Below are positions 17,575-26,982 of a DNA stretch of 64,000 bases, one piece after another. Position numbers and translations under genes: made by a program. The DNA is taken from assembly GCF_002964665.1 (NCBI RefSeq), contig NZ_PQBZ01000042.1:124001-188000 (forward strand). The letters run 5' to 3'. This stretch comes from Pseudoalteromonas sp. T1lg23B (GTDB taxonomy: Bacteria > Pseudomonadota > Gammaproteobacteria > Enterobacterales > Alteromonadaceae). Below the pieces are notes generated by a model that worked only from the letters and a program-made list of their open reading frames with translations, was not told where the DNA came from and searched no databases. The number at the start of each line of letters is the position of its first letter. The first letter of the stretch is position 1.

Positions 17575-18360
17575 TTATTTTTGTGCACAATACAACCGAG
17601 CACTTTGATTGCAATATCTCGAATCTATGTTCATCCATCCATAACGCGATTGAGTTGCCTTTCCAACATATGCTTTACCAGGGTCGTTATACGTTCGAAG
17701 GCACGACTCAGTATGCCCTTGATTACCACCTGGCGAAGAGTTCGTCCAAACATATGGATTACTGGTCACTTGATTTAAGTTCTCATCAATATCAATGGCA
17801 GCCAATGTGTGGTTGCGTATAAAATCTTCCTTGTCATTCGCAACCTTTGTTCCATCTAGCAAATAATAAGCATGAGAATAAGAAATAGATCGAATGGCTA
17901 AGTAGCCGTCTCTTAGAGCAATAATCGCCCCATAGGTACCTTCTGGTGCATTCTCAGATGCGTCTGCAGCGGTTTGGCATATAGCATCGACTTCTTCTCG
18001 ACGCATATCAAACACTTCATAACCTGATATATCTTGGCTTGTCACAAAGATTGCCTTGCCACCTTGGGGGATTCTCTGGATGAGATCATCTGGATTTACC
18101 TCCCCTTTTACTAGTAACGTCCATCTCTGGCTGTCTGTTATCGGGCTTGAATTTTCGCCAGTAACATTGATATTAGTTGTAGCAATAAATAGATCACCAC
18201 TGCTTCCTTCCCTTACCACTTGACCTGTTGAGTAGCTTGCAGTTGGCGACCAAACAAGATTATTGGTATCAATATTGAGCGTTCCAACATAGTCATTTGC
18301 ATAGACTGTTGATACCGCGCAAACAAAGGTGCAGGTCGATAATAGTCTTTTGATTGTCAT
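17575..18360 (-). CDS. Secreted DUF1554-type protein with CBM5/12-like N-terminal module
   Basis: A 261-residue exported protein. The second ATG (18360) is chosen since AAGGA directly abuts the first one and is 6 bases from the second. After a signal peptide ending VYA, residues 35-80 (SPTASYSTGQVVREGSSGDL...WTLL) resemble a chitin-binding CBM5/12 fold. The C-terminal 160 residues match the DUF1554 pattern: IFVTSQDISGYEVF, a Cys-Gln-x-Ala-Ala segment, NPYVWTNSSPGG, and a final CNQSARLYCAQK. DUF1554 occurs in surface proteins of several bacteria; its function is not known. It is convergent with minE. Confidence 0.65.
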   Translation of the reverse strand: MTIKRLLSTCTFVCAVSTVYANDYVGTLNIDTNNLVWSPTASYSTGQVVREGSSGDLFIATTNINVTGENSSPITDSQRWTLLVKGEVNPDDLIQRIPQGGKAIFVTSQDISGYEVFDMRREEVDAICQTAADASENAPEGTYGAIIALRDGYLAIRSISYSHAYYLLDGTKVANDKEDFIRNHTLAAIDIDENLNQVTSNPYVWTNSSPGGNQGHTESCLRTYNDPGKAYVGKATQSRYGWMNIDSRYCNQSARLYCAQK

Positions 18361-18511
18361 ATTCATTCCTTGTGCATGTTAGCTATAGCATTGCTACTGT
18401 ACCATACCTGTAACGGGTACAAAAGAAATTAAATATCACAACTTAAACCCATGTGGCTCGCTAAGCCACACTCATATGATAGTCTTTTCGACCTTAACGC
18501 CTTTGACTTAA

Positions 18512-19642
18512 CTAAACATCCCAATCTGTGAGTTCATCCTTAACTAGCTCATAGCGCCAAGGCTGCAATAAATCAGGCTTAAGTAAACTCGCTCTTTCTT
18601 CAGCCGTTTTTTTCCAATTCCAACTAATTAATTGATTAACTTGCTTTTTCGATGCCAATACATCAGCAGGTATGTCATTACTCTCAGCCACATGCTTGAT
18701 CTTAGCCGTTAGCTCTTTTGCTGCTTTTTTGTAATTGGGATAATCTATCAAGCGTAATAATTTTTGCGGACATTGTGGTTCCGATATTGATTTCCCCTTT
18801 TCTATGCAGGCTAAAATCTCCTTACCTGAGCGATTAACTTCCATCGCTTCAATACCTGGAACATTGCGCAATCCGCTCAGTGAGGTTGGACGGCGTTTAG
18901 CAATTTCAACCATGTTATGTTCTTTCAATACAAAACTAAGTGCCAGATTCTTCTTCTCAGCTTTGTTGCGCCTCCATGCGGCAAGCTCTTTTAGCACTGC
19001 TAAATCTCGTGGCTTTAACTGCCAAGCATTTTTGATATCCAAATAGACTTGGTCATCGGGAACCATAAATGCACGCTTCTTAGCGACCAATTCACTTTCA
19101 GCTATCACAATATCAGTCAAACCACGTTCGCTTATTTGTGCATAGATAGATTCAAAACATGGCATTAAGTAAAATACATCAGACGCTGCATAGTCTAATT
19201 GTTTTTGAGTCAGAGGTCTTTGCAACCAATTTGTACGAGACTCACTTTTATCTATTTCAACTTCTAAGATAGTGTTAACCATATTAGCAAACCCAACACA
19301 GTTCCCCTTCCCAAGCACTTGAAGAGCAAATTGGGTATCAAAAATGGGAGCCGGTACAAAGCCCGCAAACTTTTGGAATACTTCTATATCTTCAGAGGGC
19401 GAATGGAGTACCTTCAACACCGATGGGTTTTTAAAAATATTCCACAGTGGAGATAGATCCAATTCTAGCAGAGGGTCTATCAGGGCAAGTCGATTCTGGG
19501 CGTACACCTGAATTAAAGCTACTTCTGGATACAAAGTACGACGACGCATAAATTCCGTATCTAAAGCAACTACCTGTGCATTTGAGATATGTTTGGCAAA
19601 TTCATTTAGTTCGAATTGTGATTGAATTACTTGATACTGCAC
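18512..19642 (-). CDS. rnd: Ribonuclease D
   Basis: A 376-residue 3'-5' exoribonuclease that trims tRNA and other stable RNA precursors. The DEDD exonuclease core starts with VALDTEFMRRRTLYPEVALIQ (residues 25-45) and continues with LDYAASDVFYL; an HRDC domain follows near 215-290. It lies downstream of fadD, as in many gammaproteobacteria. A terminator sits in the 54-base gap between the two genes, so rnd must rely on readthrough or on a promoter inside fadD's end. Confidence 0.95.
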   Translation of the reverse strand: MQYQVIQSQFELNEFAKHISNAQVVALDTEFMRRRTLYPEVALIQVYAQNRLALIDPLLELDLSPLWNIFKNPSVLKVLHSPSEDIEVFQKFAGFVPAPIFDTQFALQVLGKGNCVGFANMVNTILEVEIDKSESRTNWLQRPLTQKQLDYAASDVFYLMPCFESIYAQISERGLTDIVIAESELVAKKRAFMVPDDQVYLDIKNAWQLKPRDLAVLKELAAWRRNKAEKKNLALSFVLKEHNMVEIAKRRPTSLSGLRNVPGIEAMEVNRSGKEILACIEKGKSISEPQCPQKLLRLIDYPNYKKAAKELTAKIKHVAESNDIPADVLASKKQVNQLISWNWKKTAEERASLLKPDLLQPWRYELVKDELTDWDV

Positions 19643-19665
19643 TGCGTCTCCTGGACATTTTATTG

Positions 19666-19691
19666 CAAAAAAAAGCCGGCTAATGCCGGCT
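19666..19691 (-). terminator. Rho-independent terminator between fadD and rnd
   Basis: On the minus strand AGCCGGC-atta-GCCGGCT is followed by TTTTTTT. It ends 24 bases before the rnd start codon. Confidence 0.88.
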
Positions 19692-19696
19692 ATTCT

Positions 19697-21349
19697 TTAT
19701 TCCTTTAAGGCCCTACGAAGGATTTTTCCAACGTTTGTCTTTGGTAGTTCATCTCTAAACTCTACCAATTTCGGCACCTTATAGTTGGTCAGATTCTCAC
19801 GACAATGCTTGATTATATCTTTTTCTGTCAAAGAAGGGTCTTTTTTCACGACAAATACTTTTACTTGCTCGCCGCTGACTTCATGAGGAACACCAACAGC
19901 GGCAACCTCCAGCACACCTTCATGCATTGCGACGACTTCTTCCACCTCATTTGGGAAAACGTTAAAGCCAGAAACAATGATCATGTCTTTCTTACGGTCA
20001 ACGATGTAGAAGAAGCCTTCTTCATCATAGGTGGCAATATCACCAGTGGCAAACCAACCGTCTTTTAAGCACTCAGCGGTTGCATCTGGGCGATTATAAT
20101 AACCAACCATTACTTGTGGGCCTTTAACGCACAGTTCGCCTGCTTCGCCTTGCGCGGCTTCTTCACCGTTCTCTAAAATAATCTTTAATTCAGTGCTTGG
20201 TGCAGGCAACCCAATTGAACCGTTGTAACCATCTAAATCATAAGGACAAATCGTCACCAATGGCGCACACTCTGTCAGCCCATAACCTTCCATCAGCTTA
20301 CTGCGTGTCACTTTTTGCCAACGCTCAGCCACTGGCCGTTGTACCGCCATGCCACCACCAAGTGACATTTTTAAGTGTGAAAAGTCTAGTTGGTCAAACC
20401 CTGGAGTGTTAAGCAACCCATTGAATAATGTGTTTACACCTGTGATTGCAGTAAAGGGGTACTTAGCCAACTCTTTAACGAATGCAGGCATATCACGAGG
20501 GTTGGTGATCAAAATATTGTGTCCACCGTACTTCATGAAGGTTAGGCAATTCGCGGTCAACGCAAAAATATGATACAGCGGTAGCGCCGTTATCACGATT
20601 TCCTTGCCATTATCTAGCACTTTGTCAAGACAGCCTGATACTTGCTCTAAATTGCCAACCATGTTGCCATGAGAGAGCATTGCACCTTTTGATACGCCGG
20701 TTGTACCACCCGTATATTGCAAAAATGCTAAATCATTTAAGTTAACTTCAGGCACTTGATATGCGTTAGGATCTGCATTGATAACATCTTTAAAAGCGAT
20801 GGTCTGTGGTAAAGAAAACTCCGGAACCATCTTCTTGATGTGTTTAACAACGAAATTCACTAGGTGCTTTTTAACGCCACCCATCATATCGCCAATCTCT
20901 GTTAAGACGATGTGCTTAACTTGAGTCTGTGGCAGCGCTTTTTGCAGGGTCTGTGCAAAATTCGCAAGAATAAAAATAGCCTTGGTTTCTGAATCATTCA
21001 GTTGGTGTTCTAGCTCTCGTACTGTGTACAATGGGTTAACATTAACAACCGTACATCCAGCGCGTAATATGCCTAAAATAGCTAGCGGTGTTTGCAGCAA
21101 GTTTGGCATCATCACCGCAACTTTATCACCTTTACCTAGTTTCAGGGTATTTTGAAGATAGCTTGCAACAGCTTTAGTTTTTTCATCAACTTGTTTATAA
21201 GTCAGAGTCTTTCCCATGTTGCTGTATGCGGGTAATGACGCGAACTCGGTAAAACTTTTGTCAAACAATTCAAGCAATGAGTTGTAATGCTCTGGGTCAA
21301 TAGTTTCAGGCATACCCTCTGGGTAGCGCTTTAGCCAGATTTTCTCCAC
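19697..21349 (-). CDS. fadD: Long-chain fatty acid-CoA ligase
   Basis: A 550-residue acyl-CoA synthetase that activates fatty acids with ATP and CoA at the inner membrane for beta-oxidation. The AMP-binding P-loop [13 protein letters not shown] is near residue 215, [10 protein letters not shown] near 360, and the C-terminal [25 protein letters not shown] segment holds the fatty-acyl synthetase signature. The invariant Lys lies in [13 protein letters not shown] near the C-terminus. Length and motifs are normal. Gene order fadD-rnd follows the gammaproteobacterial pattern. Confidence 0.95.
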   Translation of the reverse strand: MEKIWLKRYPEGMPETIDPEHYNSLLELFDKSFTEFASLPAYSNMGKTLTYKQVDEKTKAVASYLQNTLKLGKGDKVAVMMPNLLQTPLAILGILRAGCTVVNVNPLYTVRELEHQLNDSETKAIFILANFAQTLQKALPQTQVKHIVLTEIGDMMGGVKKHLVNFVVKHIKKMVPEFSLPQTIAFKDVINADPNAYQVPEVNLNDLAFLQYTGGTTGVSKGAMLSHGNMVGNLEQVSGCLDKVLDNGKEIVITALPLYHIFALTANCLTFMKYGGHNILITNPRDMPAFVKELAKYPFTAITGVNTLFNGLLNTPGFDQLDFSHLKMSLGGGMAVQRPVAERWQKVTRSKLMEGYGLTECAPLVTICPYDLDGYNGSIGLPAPSTELKIILENGEEAAQGEAGELCVKGPQVMVGYYNRPDATAECLKDGWFATGDIATYDEEGFFYIVDRKKDMIIVSGFNVFPNEVEEVVAMHEGVLEVAAVGVPHEVSGEQVKVFVVKKDPSLTEKDIIKHCRENLTNYKVPKLVEFRDELPKTNVGKILRRALKE

Positions 21350-21469
21350 TCTTAGCTCCTGCGTTTTAGTTATTTTTTTGATACGTTACCTTAATCTATA
21401 TAAGGCGCTTTAACAATTGAGCAAATACTCTAATCCGGTGATATTCCCACATTTAGTGGAAATATACAA

Positions 21470-22372
21470 TTATGTTACTGCATTTCTATTCAGATGCTGT
21501 TCAATCAAACTGACACATTCTTGGGGGTTGTCCATATGACAATGATGCCCACCTGAAACTTCTTCAACTGTGATGTCCTTAAAGCCATCAATAAATAGAT
21601 CATAGTTGTCTTTTACAAAACCAAGGCCTTTATCACTTAAAATCAACAAGCTAGGCGTAGTCACATCAACGAGCATCGCTTTAGCTTGGGCAACAGAAAA
21701 GCGAATCGCCGAGGCAGTCTTTAGCCTCGGGTCTATTGTTAAATAGAAACCGCCTTCTACTTGTTGCGAGTTTCTTTGCATGAGCAGCGCAGCATCTTCT
21801 TGAGTCAGGTCCCCCGCATTACTGCGTGCTGTAACCAGCGTTGCAAAGTTTGCATAAAGGCGTTTTTTGAATTTGTCACTCGCTTGACGATGCTCAAAAG
21901 CGTCCAAAATTTGCTTTTTAAGTTGCTGCTCTGGCGTACACACCAGTCCAAATCCTTCTATCATCGTTAAACTTTTTACTCGCTGTGGATATAAAGATGC
22001 AAACAGCCCACACACCATAGCGCCCATGGAATGCCCAACCAAGTGGCAACGCTCTATGCCTAAAACATCAAGTATGTTTAATAAATCATAAACATAGTCT
22101 ACAAAGTAATAATGTGCATCAGCGGAGCGCCATTGTGATTTTCCATGCCCTTTGAAGTCGATTGAAATCCATTGATATGCACTACTGGCTTTATCCAGCA
22201 TCGGTGCAAAGCTATTACTGTTATCAAGCCAACCATGTAAACATAAGACAACTTCGCCTTTACTATCTGTGGTTTGCGCGGCAATTCCTATTCTTTGTAA
22301 GGCATCTATCGCATTTTTCATTCGGGTCACATAATTCTCATACTGTATCGCATACAAATACTTTATCATCAC
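21470..22372 (-). CDS. Alpha/beta-hydrolase
   Basis: A serine hydrolase of up to 300 residues. The oxyanion segment LCLHGWLDNSNSF is near residue 45, the nucleophile elbow GHSMGAM near 115, and the catalytic His lies in SGGHHCHMDNPQ near the C-terminus. The start is uncertain: a GTG at 22372, the next codon ATG (22369) and an ATG at 22321 (MKNAIDALQRIGI) all lack a good ribosome site, and the last suits family lengths as well. The substrate is unknown. It is divergent from the alkaline phosphatase gene and follows fadD's direction, upstream of it by about 120 bases. Confidence 0.8.
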   Translation of the reverse strand: MMIKYLYAIQYENYVTRMKNAIDALQRIGIAAQTTDSKGEVVLCLHGWLDNSNSFAPMLDKASSAYQWISIDFKGHGKSQWRSADAHYYFVDYVYDLLNILDVLGIERCHLVGHSMGAMVCGLFASLYPQRVKSLTMIEGFGLVCTPEQQLKKQILDAFEHRQASDKFKKRLYANFATLVTARSNAGDLTQEDAALLMQRNSQQVEGGFYLTIDPRLKTASAIRFSVAQAKAMLVDVTTPSLLILSDKGLGFVKDNYDLFIDGFKDITVEEVSGGHHCHMDNPQECVSLIEQHLNRNAVT

Positions 22373-22529
22373 GACTTACAATACGTACAACTTTTAGATA
22401 GCGACACCTGCGCGCACTTACAGGTTAATTCATTCTGTTTGTGGCTATCGTTTTATCTCATTTATAAAATTTTGAGTCATATCGTTGTATCATGTCCTAG
22501 AAAAACACGGGAATACGAAGGATATTCAA

Positions 22530-23822
22530 ATGAAAAGATCACTCAGTGTACTTGCTGCAAGCATTGTTTTGAGTACGAATGCGTTTGCTGAATCAACACC
22601 AAAAAATATCATTTATATGATTGGTGATGGCATGGGTCCGACTTACACCACTGCCTATAGATATTATATGGATGACAAGCAGACCAAAGAGGTAGAACCA
22701 ACCATTTTCGATTCTATGCTGGTTGGTATGGCCCACACCTATCCGGATGACGATACCGTTGTGACAGATAGCGCTGCGGGCGCTACGGCGCTGAGTACCG
22801 GTAAAAAAAGCTATAACGGTGCAATCGCAGTAAATACCGAGAAAAAGCCTCTGAAAACTATGTTAGAACTGGCTAAACACAAAGGAATGACAACTGCGCT
22901 GGTAGCCACGTCCCAGATCAATCACGCTACCCCTGCAAGTTTTGCAGCCCATAACGAGTCACGCCGCAATTATGATGAAATTGCCAATGACTATATCGAT
23001 AACAAAATTGCAGGTAAGCTTCCTGTCGATTTGATGCTTGGTGGTGGAACTCAGTATTTTGTCCGTGAAGATAGAAATCTAGTCGCCGAATTTCAAGCCG
23101 CTGGATACACCTATAGTGATGATATCAATCATCTTGACAAAATACAGGCACTTCCCGCCCTCGGTCTTTTTGCACCTGTAGGGTTGCCTTTTGCCATTGA
23201 TCAATATCCAGATCGATTAGAGAAAATGACCGATAAAGCGCTATCGCTACTCAACAATAACAACAAACAAGGCTTTTTTGTCATGATAGAGGGCAGTCAA
23301 ATAGACTGGTGTGGACATGCCAACGATATAGCCTGTGCCATGCATGAAATGCACGACTTTGCTAATGCTATCAAGGTGGCAAAACGCTATGTAGATAGCA
23401 ATCCAGATACGCTTCTTGTCATCACAGCCGACCATTCAACAGGCGGTTTAACGCTCGGTGCAAATGGTCAATATCGTTGGGAAAGAGATATAATCAAAGG
23501 TGTGACAGCTTCGGCTCAAGAGTTGACAAAGCAAATGCTAGCCGATGACAACATTGAAGCGCTATGGACCACAGCAACCAAATTACCATTTGATAATCAA
23601 ACCAAGCTACAGCTTGAACAAGCTAAATCTCAAGGCGAAAAACAATTAGCGCAAGCTATTAAGTCAATCATAAGCCAGGCGAGCTTTACTGGTTGGACAA
23701 CCAGTGGACATACCGCAATTGACGTACAAGTGTTTGCTTATGGTAAAGGTGCTAATCAATTTATCGGATCTCAAAACAATACCCAAATCGCAGATAAACT
23801 AATTTCATTTATTGAAAAATAA
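22530..23822 (+). CDS. Periplasmic alkaline phosphatase
   Basis: A 430-residue phosphomonoesterase of the PhoA family (PF00245). The start is the ATG at 22530, with AAGGA upstream and an immediate signal peptide MKRSLSVLAASIVLSTNAFA. Metal ligands appear in IIYMIGDGMG; the phosphorylated serine is Ser81 in TDSAAGATALSTGKK; further ligands lie in MIEGSQIDWCGHAND and TADHSTGGLT, and SGHTAIDV near the end. It probably releases phosphate from organic esters in the periplasm. I see no convincing Pho box upstream. Confidence 0.93.
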   Translation: MKRSLSVLAASIVLSTNAFAESTPKNIIYMIGDGMGPTYTTAYRYYMDDKQTKEVEPTIFDSMLVGMAHTYPDDDTVVTDSAAGATALSTGKKSYNGAIAVNTEKKPLKTMLELAKHKGMTTALVATSQINHATPASFAAHNESRRNYDEIANDYIDNKIAGKLPVDLMLGGGTQYFVREDRNLVAEFQAAGYTYSDDINHLDKIQALPALGLFAPVGLPFAIDQYPDRLEKMTDKALSLLNNNNKQGFFVMIEGSQIDWCGHANDIACAMHEMHDFANAIKVAKRYVDSNPDTLLVITADHSTGGLTLGANGQYRWERDIIKGVTASAQELTKQMLADDNIEALWTTATKLPFDNQTKLQLEQAKSQGEKQLAQAIKSIISQASFTGWTTSGHTAIDVQVFAYGKGANQFIGSQNNTQIADKLISFIEK

Positions 23823-23827
23823 GTCTC

Positions 23828-23863
23828 AAATCAGAGGTGATTAATCACATTGCCTCTGATTTT
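23828..23863 (+). terminator. Terminator of the alkaline phosphatase gene, overlapping the convergent EAL gene end
   Basis: AAATCAGAGG pairs with CCTCTGATTT, then a short T-tract. The 3' arm lies within the last codons of the convergent gene. Confidence 0.65.
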
Positions 23864-25869
23864 ACTAACAGTCTAATAGCCTCTTCTATCGGCATAGGTT
23901 GGTGATACAAAAACCCTTGAACGCAATCGATATTAGCGGCTTTTACCACCCGCTCTTCTTCTTTCGTTTCGACCCCTTCCGCAACAGTCTTAAACCCTAG
24001 ATGAGTACATAACTGAGCAAGGTGTTTATACAAAGTTTCTGACTTAGCATTGTTAGATTCGGGTAATAAACTTCTATCGAGCTTGATAGTGTCTATATTA
24101 AGTTTGGACAATACAGACAAACACGAATACCCTGTGCCAAAATCATCCATTGCACAGCGAATATGATGTTTCTTTAGATGATTAACTACCTCAATAGTTG
24201 CCGCAAAATCCTCAATATAGCTTGATTCTAGCAACTCAACTTCAACTTGCTCCTCAAACCGAGAAAAGGCTTTGACAATTCGCTTATAGCCACCATTTAA
24301 TAAGTTAGCGGGTGAGATATTAAAACTCACTTTTGGGGCATGTCCTGCTTTTGCAAACTGTTCGAGGTCGACTTCAAGTTGGTCAATCACATAGTTATCG
24401 ATCACTTCGAGCAAATTATGTTTTGCCAGCGTTTCCAAGAACCAAGGCCCTTGTACCGAACCATCACTATTACGCAACCTAAGCAGTGCTTCGAATCCCA
24501 TTATTTGCCCTGTTTTCAATGCGATTTTTGGCTGGTAGTACAGAGTCAACGCACCTTTATTTAGCGCATCGGTAACTTGCTTTAAACTATGGTGCTCTAG
24601 CTGCTTTTCACTGTGGTGAATCGCAAACATACTTTCCGCTTTGTCTTCAATTTGGCGTCCAGCTGAGTAGCGTTTAACAAGCATATCCAAAGCTTTACCA
24701 GACATACTGTGGCGCTGATATATTTTAAGAAAGGGATAATAAATAGCAACGTTCAACAATACTAATACTAACTGTAATAACAGTGCACTATAGCTTTGTG
24801 TTAACAACCACGCATTAACAAAAATGGGGGTAAACCAAGGAACGCTTTGATCTGGAACTAACGTAATGAAACCTAAGGATAAGCAATAATATGCAACAAT
24901 GGCATTGAGCATTGGAGCTAACAAAAATGGCAGTAATATATATGGGTTAAATACAATAGGTAAGGCATAGATCATTACTTCACTGATATTAAATACTGCT
25001 AACGGCAGTGATATTTTCGCAATATGTTGTTCATGACGCGCCTCTTTTAATAAAAAGCTCGCAATGATAATTCCCCAAACACACCCTGTGCCTCCAAGTA
25101 GCACAAATACTGAAAAAAAGTGATAATTTTCTACCGAAGATTCCAAAAGATAATGGGTAAAATGGCTAGGCGCTAAAATTTGATAGGTGTTGTCTCCGTG
25201 CACGCCTAAAAACCATAATAGATGAGAACTTAATAGTTGCACAAACAGCTTACTTAAAGCACTCAATTCCACTTGAGCGTTTGACAAAACGTCTGCAATC
25301 CAACTGGCAGTATTATCAACATAGGGAAATAACATCAGTGTGATTGTCGTAACCGCCATATAAGGAAAAATTAAATTGATATGTTTTCTTAAAAACAAAC
25401 TGATAGAGCTTACATTTACTATCCTAAATATCTTTACTTGCATTAAATATGATAATAAATAACTACAAAATATTGGCATAAACAGGGAGTATAATACGCC
25501 TTGCGTTTGGTCAATACGAATGGCGTTATTCTCTATATACATGTATCCAGTTGTAGCAGTAAAACAGGTTATCACTAAAATAGGCGCTGCTATCGTGTGT
25601 ACCTTTAAGTTTTTTGCCAAATGATAAGAGAATGAAATTAAGCTAAGTAGAGGAAACAACCCCCATACAAGTTGATTAAACTGGTTTAGGTATTGATGGT
25701 CATACCCTTTCGCTGCAATATCAAGCCATTGATTTAAAAGTGTTATTAAAGAAGCGACAATAAAGAATGGAATGAGCGCTATGTATCCCTCACGTAAAGA
25801 CAATATCATCGTGTTAGCAGATATTTTTACTGCTATACGATTAAACTTGTTTAGTATTGAAGTAGACAA
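23845..25869 (-). CDS. PTS EIIC-like membrane domain fused to an EAL phosphodiesterase
   Basis: A 674-residue inner-membrane protein. Residues 1-400 resemble the EIIC transporter domain of cellobiose/lactose-type PTS, with about eight to ten helices and the start NRIAVKISANTMILSLREG. No EIIA or EIIB part is present. Residues about 425-674 form an EAL domain with EALLRLRNSDG, FNISPANLL, DDFGTGYS, IDTIKLDRSLL and KTVAEGVET, so the metal and c-di-GMP sites are intact and c-di-GMP cleavage is expected. The membrane part probably acts as a sensor for a sugar or for PTS state rather than as a transporter. No PTS genes lie nearby. Confidence 0.88.
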   Translation of the reverse strand: MSTSILNKFNRIAVKISANTMILSLREGYIALIPFFIVASLITLLNQWLDIAAKGYDHQYLNQFNQLVWGLFPLLSLISFSYHLAKNLKVHTIAAPILVITCFTATTGYMYIENNAIRIDQTQGVLYSLFMPIFCSYLLSYLMQVKIFRIVNVSSISLFLRKHINLIFPYMAVTTITLMLFPYVDNTASWIADVLSNAQVELSALSKLFVQLLSSHLLWFLGVHGDNTYQILAPSHFTHYLLESSVENYHFFSVFVLLGGTGCVWGIIIASFLLKEARHEQHIAKISLPLAVFNISEVMIYALPIVFNPYILLPFLLAPMLNAIVAYYCLSLGFITLVPDQSVPWFTPIFVNAWLLTQSYSALLLQLVLVLLNVAIYYPFLKIYQRHSMSGKALDMLVKRYSAGRQIEDKAESMFAIHHSEKQLEHHSLKQVTDALNKGALTLYYQPKIALKTGQIMGFEALLRLRNSDGSVQGPWFLETLAKHNLLEVIDNYVIDQLEVDLEQFAKAGHAPKVSFNISPANLLNGGYKRIVKAFSRFEEQVEVELLESSYIEDFAATIEVVNHLKKHHIRCAMDDFGTGYSCLSVLSKLNIDTIKLDRSLLPESNNAKSETLYKHLAQLCTHLGFKTVAEGVETKEEERVVKAANIDCVQGFLYHQPMPIEEAIRLLVKSEAM

Positions 25870-25960
25870 ATACAGGCTCGTTTTTTTCTTTAAACAATAC
25901 CGAGTTTTCTAAAGATTACAAATAGAAGATTAAAATCAAGCTTGAATAATTCTCAACCGA

Positions 25961-26254
25961 TTATGCGTATACATTTACGCCAATCAAACTTTCAATATCA
26001 CTGCGGCGCTGCTGATTATTGATCGCCATATAAGTGCTGATCGCCTTACTTGTCTTAAAGTCGGGCTGGTCGTAAATGGTTGAGGTAAATTCACTTTGTA
26101 ACTTTTTAGCAAGCTCGATACCCCGTTCAGAGGTTTTTACATAGCTAACATTGTCAGCTGGTTGCGGCGCAGACTCAGCATGCTCACGGGCTTTTTTAAT
26201 TGCCGGTTTAAGCTGGTAGGTGTGCTGATTCTGTAAAATGAGTTGCGTTTTCAT
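25961..26254 (-). CDS. Small conserved-looking protein of unknown function
   Basis: A 97-residue soluble protein from the ATG at 26254 (a GTG nine bases upstream is an alternative). It is polar and predicted helical, with a C-terminal segment TYMAINNQQRRSDIESLIGV. It has no signal peptide or membrane helix. I do not recognise the family. It follows tsaB by about 40 bases on the same strand and may be cotranscribed with yoaA-tsaB. Confidence 0.6.
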   Translation of the reverse strand: MKTQLILQNQHTYQLKPAIKKAREHAESAPQPADNVSYVKTSERGIELAKKLQSEFTSTIYDQPDFKTSKAISTYMAINNQQRRSDIESLIGVNVYA

Positions 26255-26294
26255 TGTCTGCACCGAAATAGACGACTACTTTAAAAATATAAGA

Positions 26295-26981
26295 TTATTC
26301 TCGACCTGGCAACTTTTTCCAAGTAACCGTATCTCTCACGTAATGAGGTTGTGCATCGGCTGCTTTGACTGTTAAACCTTTACTAAAGGCGTCATCACCA
26401 AGTTCAAGCATATAATATGCATCGGGCAGCCTAATCTTATCGTTTACTAACAAATTGTTAGATTTCGCAAGTTGCGGATATGCTTGCCAAGCTGTGCCCA
26501 CCGCATTAATCGCAGCCTCATACTGCATAACATCTTCAGGTGAACACACTATTTCATCGTTAATCACTCTCAAGCGACCATCACTTGCAACCTCGTATTG
26601 CGCCAGATATATCTCTCCCATGCGAGCGTCAATGCCACTTAAAACCTGTGCAACGTCCAGCTCACGCACAGCTTGTAAGGCCATTGCTTCAAGGGTTGAG
26701 ATCCCCACCAACGGTAAGTTTGATGAATAAGCTAACCCTTGTGCTATTGCCACGCTAATACGAACGCCCGTAAAACTACCAGGGCCTCTGCCAAAAACAA
26801 TACCATCCAGCTCTTTCAACTGACAATCTGCATTAACTAGCATCCGCTCAATCTCAGGTAAGATTTTTTGACTGTGTTGCTGTGGACACTCCTCGAAATA
26901 ACGATGCGTCTGTCCGTTAAAATGCAGAGCCAGACTTAAAGCTTCTGTAGAGGCGTCAATTGCTAACAAGTTATGTTTCAT
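26295..26981 (-). CDS. tsaB: tRNA threonylcarbamoyladenosine biosynthesis protein TsaB
   Basis: A 228-residue ASKHA-fold protein that, with TsaD and TsaE, helps install t6A37 in ANN-decoding tRNAs. The N-terminus NLLAIDASTEALSLAL and the segment GRGPGSFTGVRI are family markers. The ATG at 26981 is one base after the yoaA stop; an upstream TTG in the yoaA end is less likely. The yoaA-tsaB order is the same as in E. coli. Confidence 0.94.
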   Translation of the reverse strand: MKHNLLAIDASTEALSLALHFNGQTHRYFEECPQQHSQKILPEIERMLVNADCQLKELDGIVFGRGPGSFTGVRISVAIAQGLAYSSNLPLVGISTLEAMALQAVRELDVAQVLSGIDARMGEIYLAQYEVASDGRLRVINDEIVCSPEDVMQYEAAINAVGTAWQAYPQLAKSNNLLVNDKIRLPDAYYMLELGDDAFSKGLTVKAADAQPHYVRDTVTWKKLPGRE

Positions 26982-26982
26982 A

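Noticed and set aside
22440..22500. Pho box upstream of the alkaline phosphatase gene
   Set aside because: GTCATATCGTTGTATCAT is only a loose match with wrong spacing.
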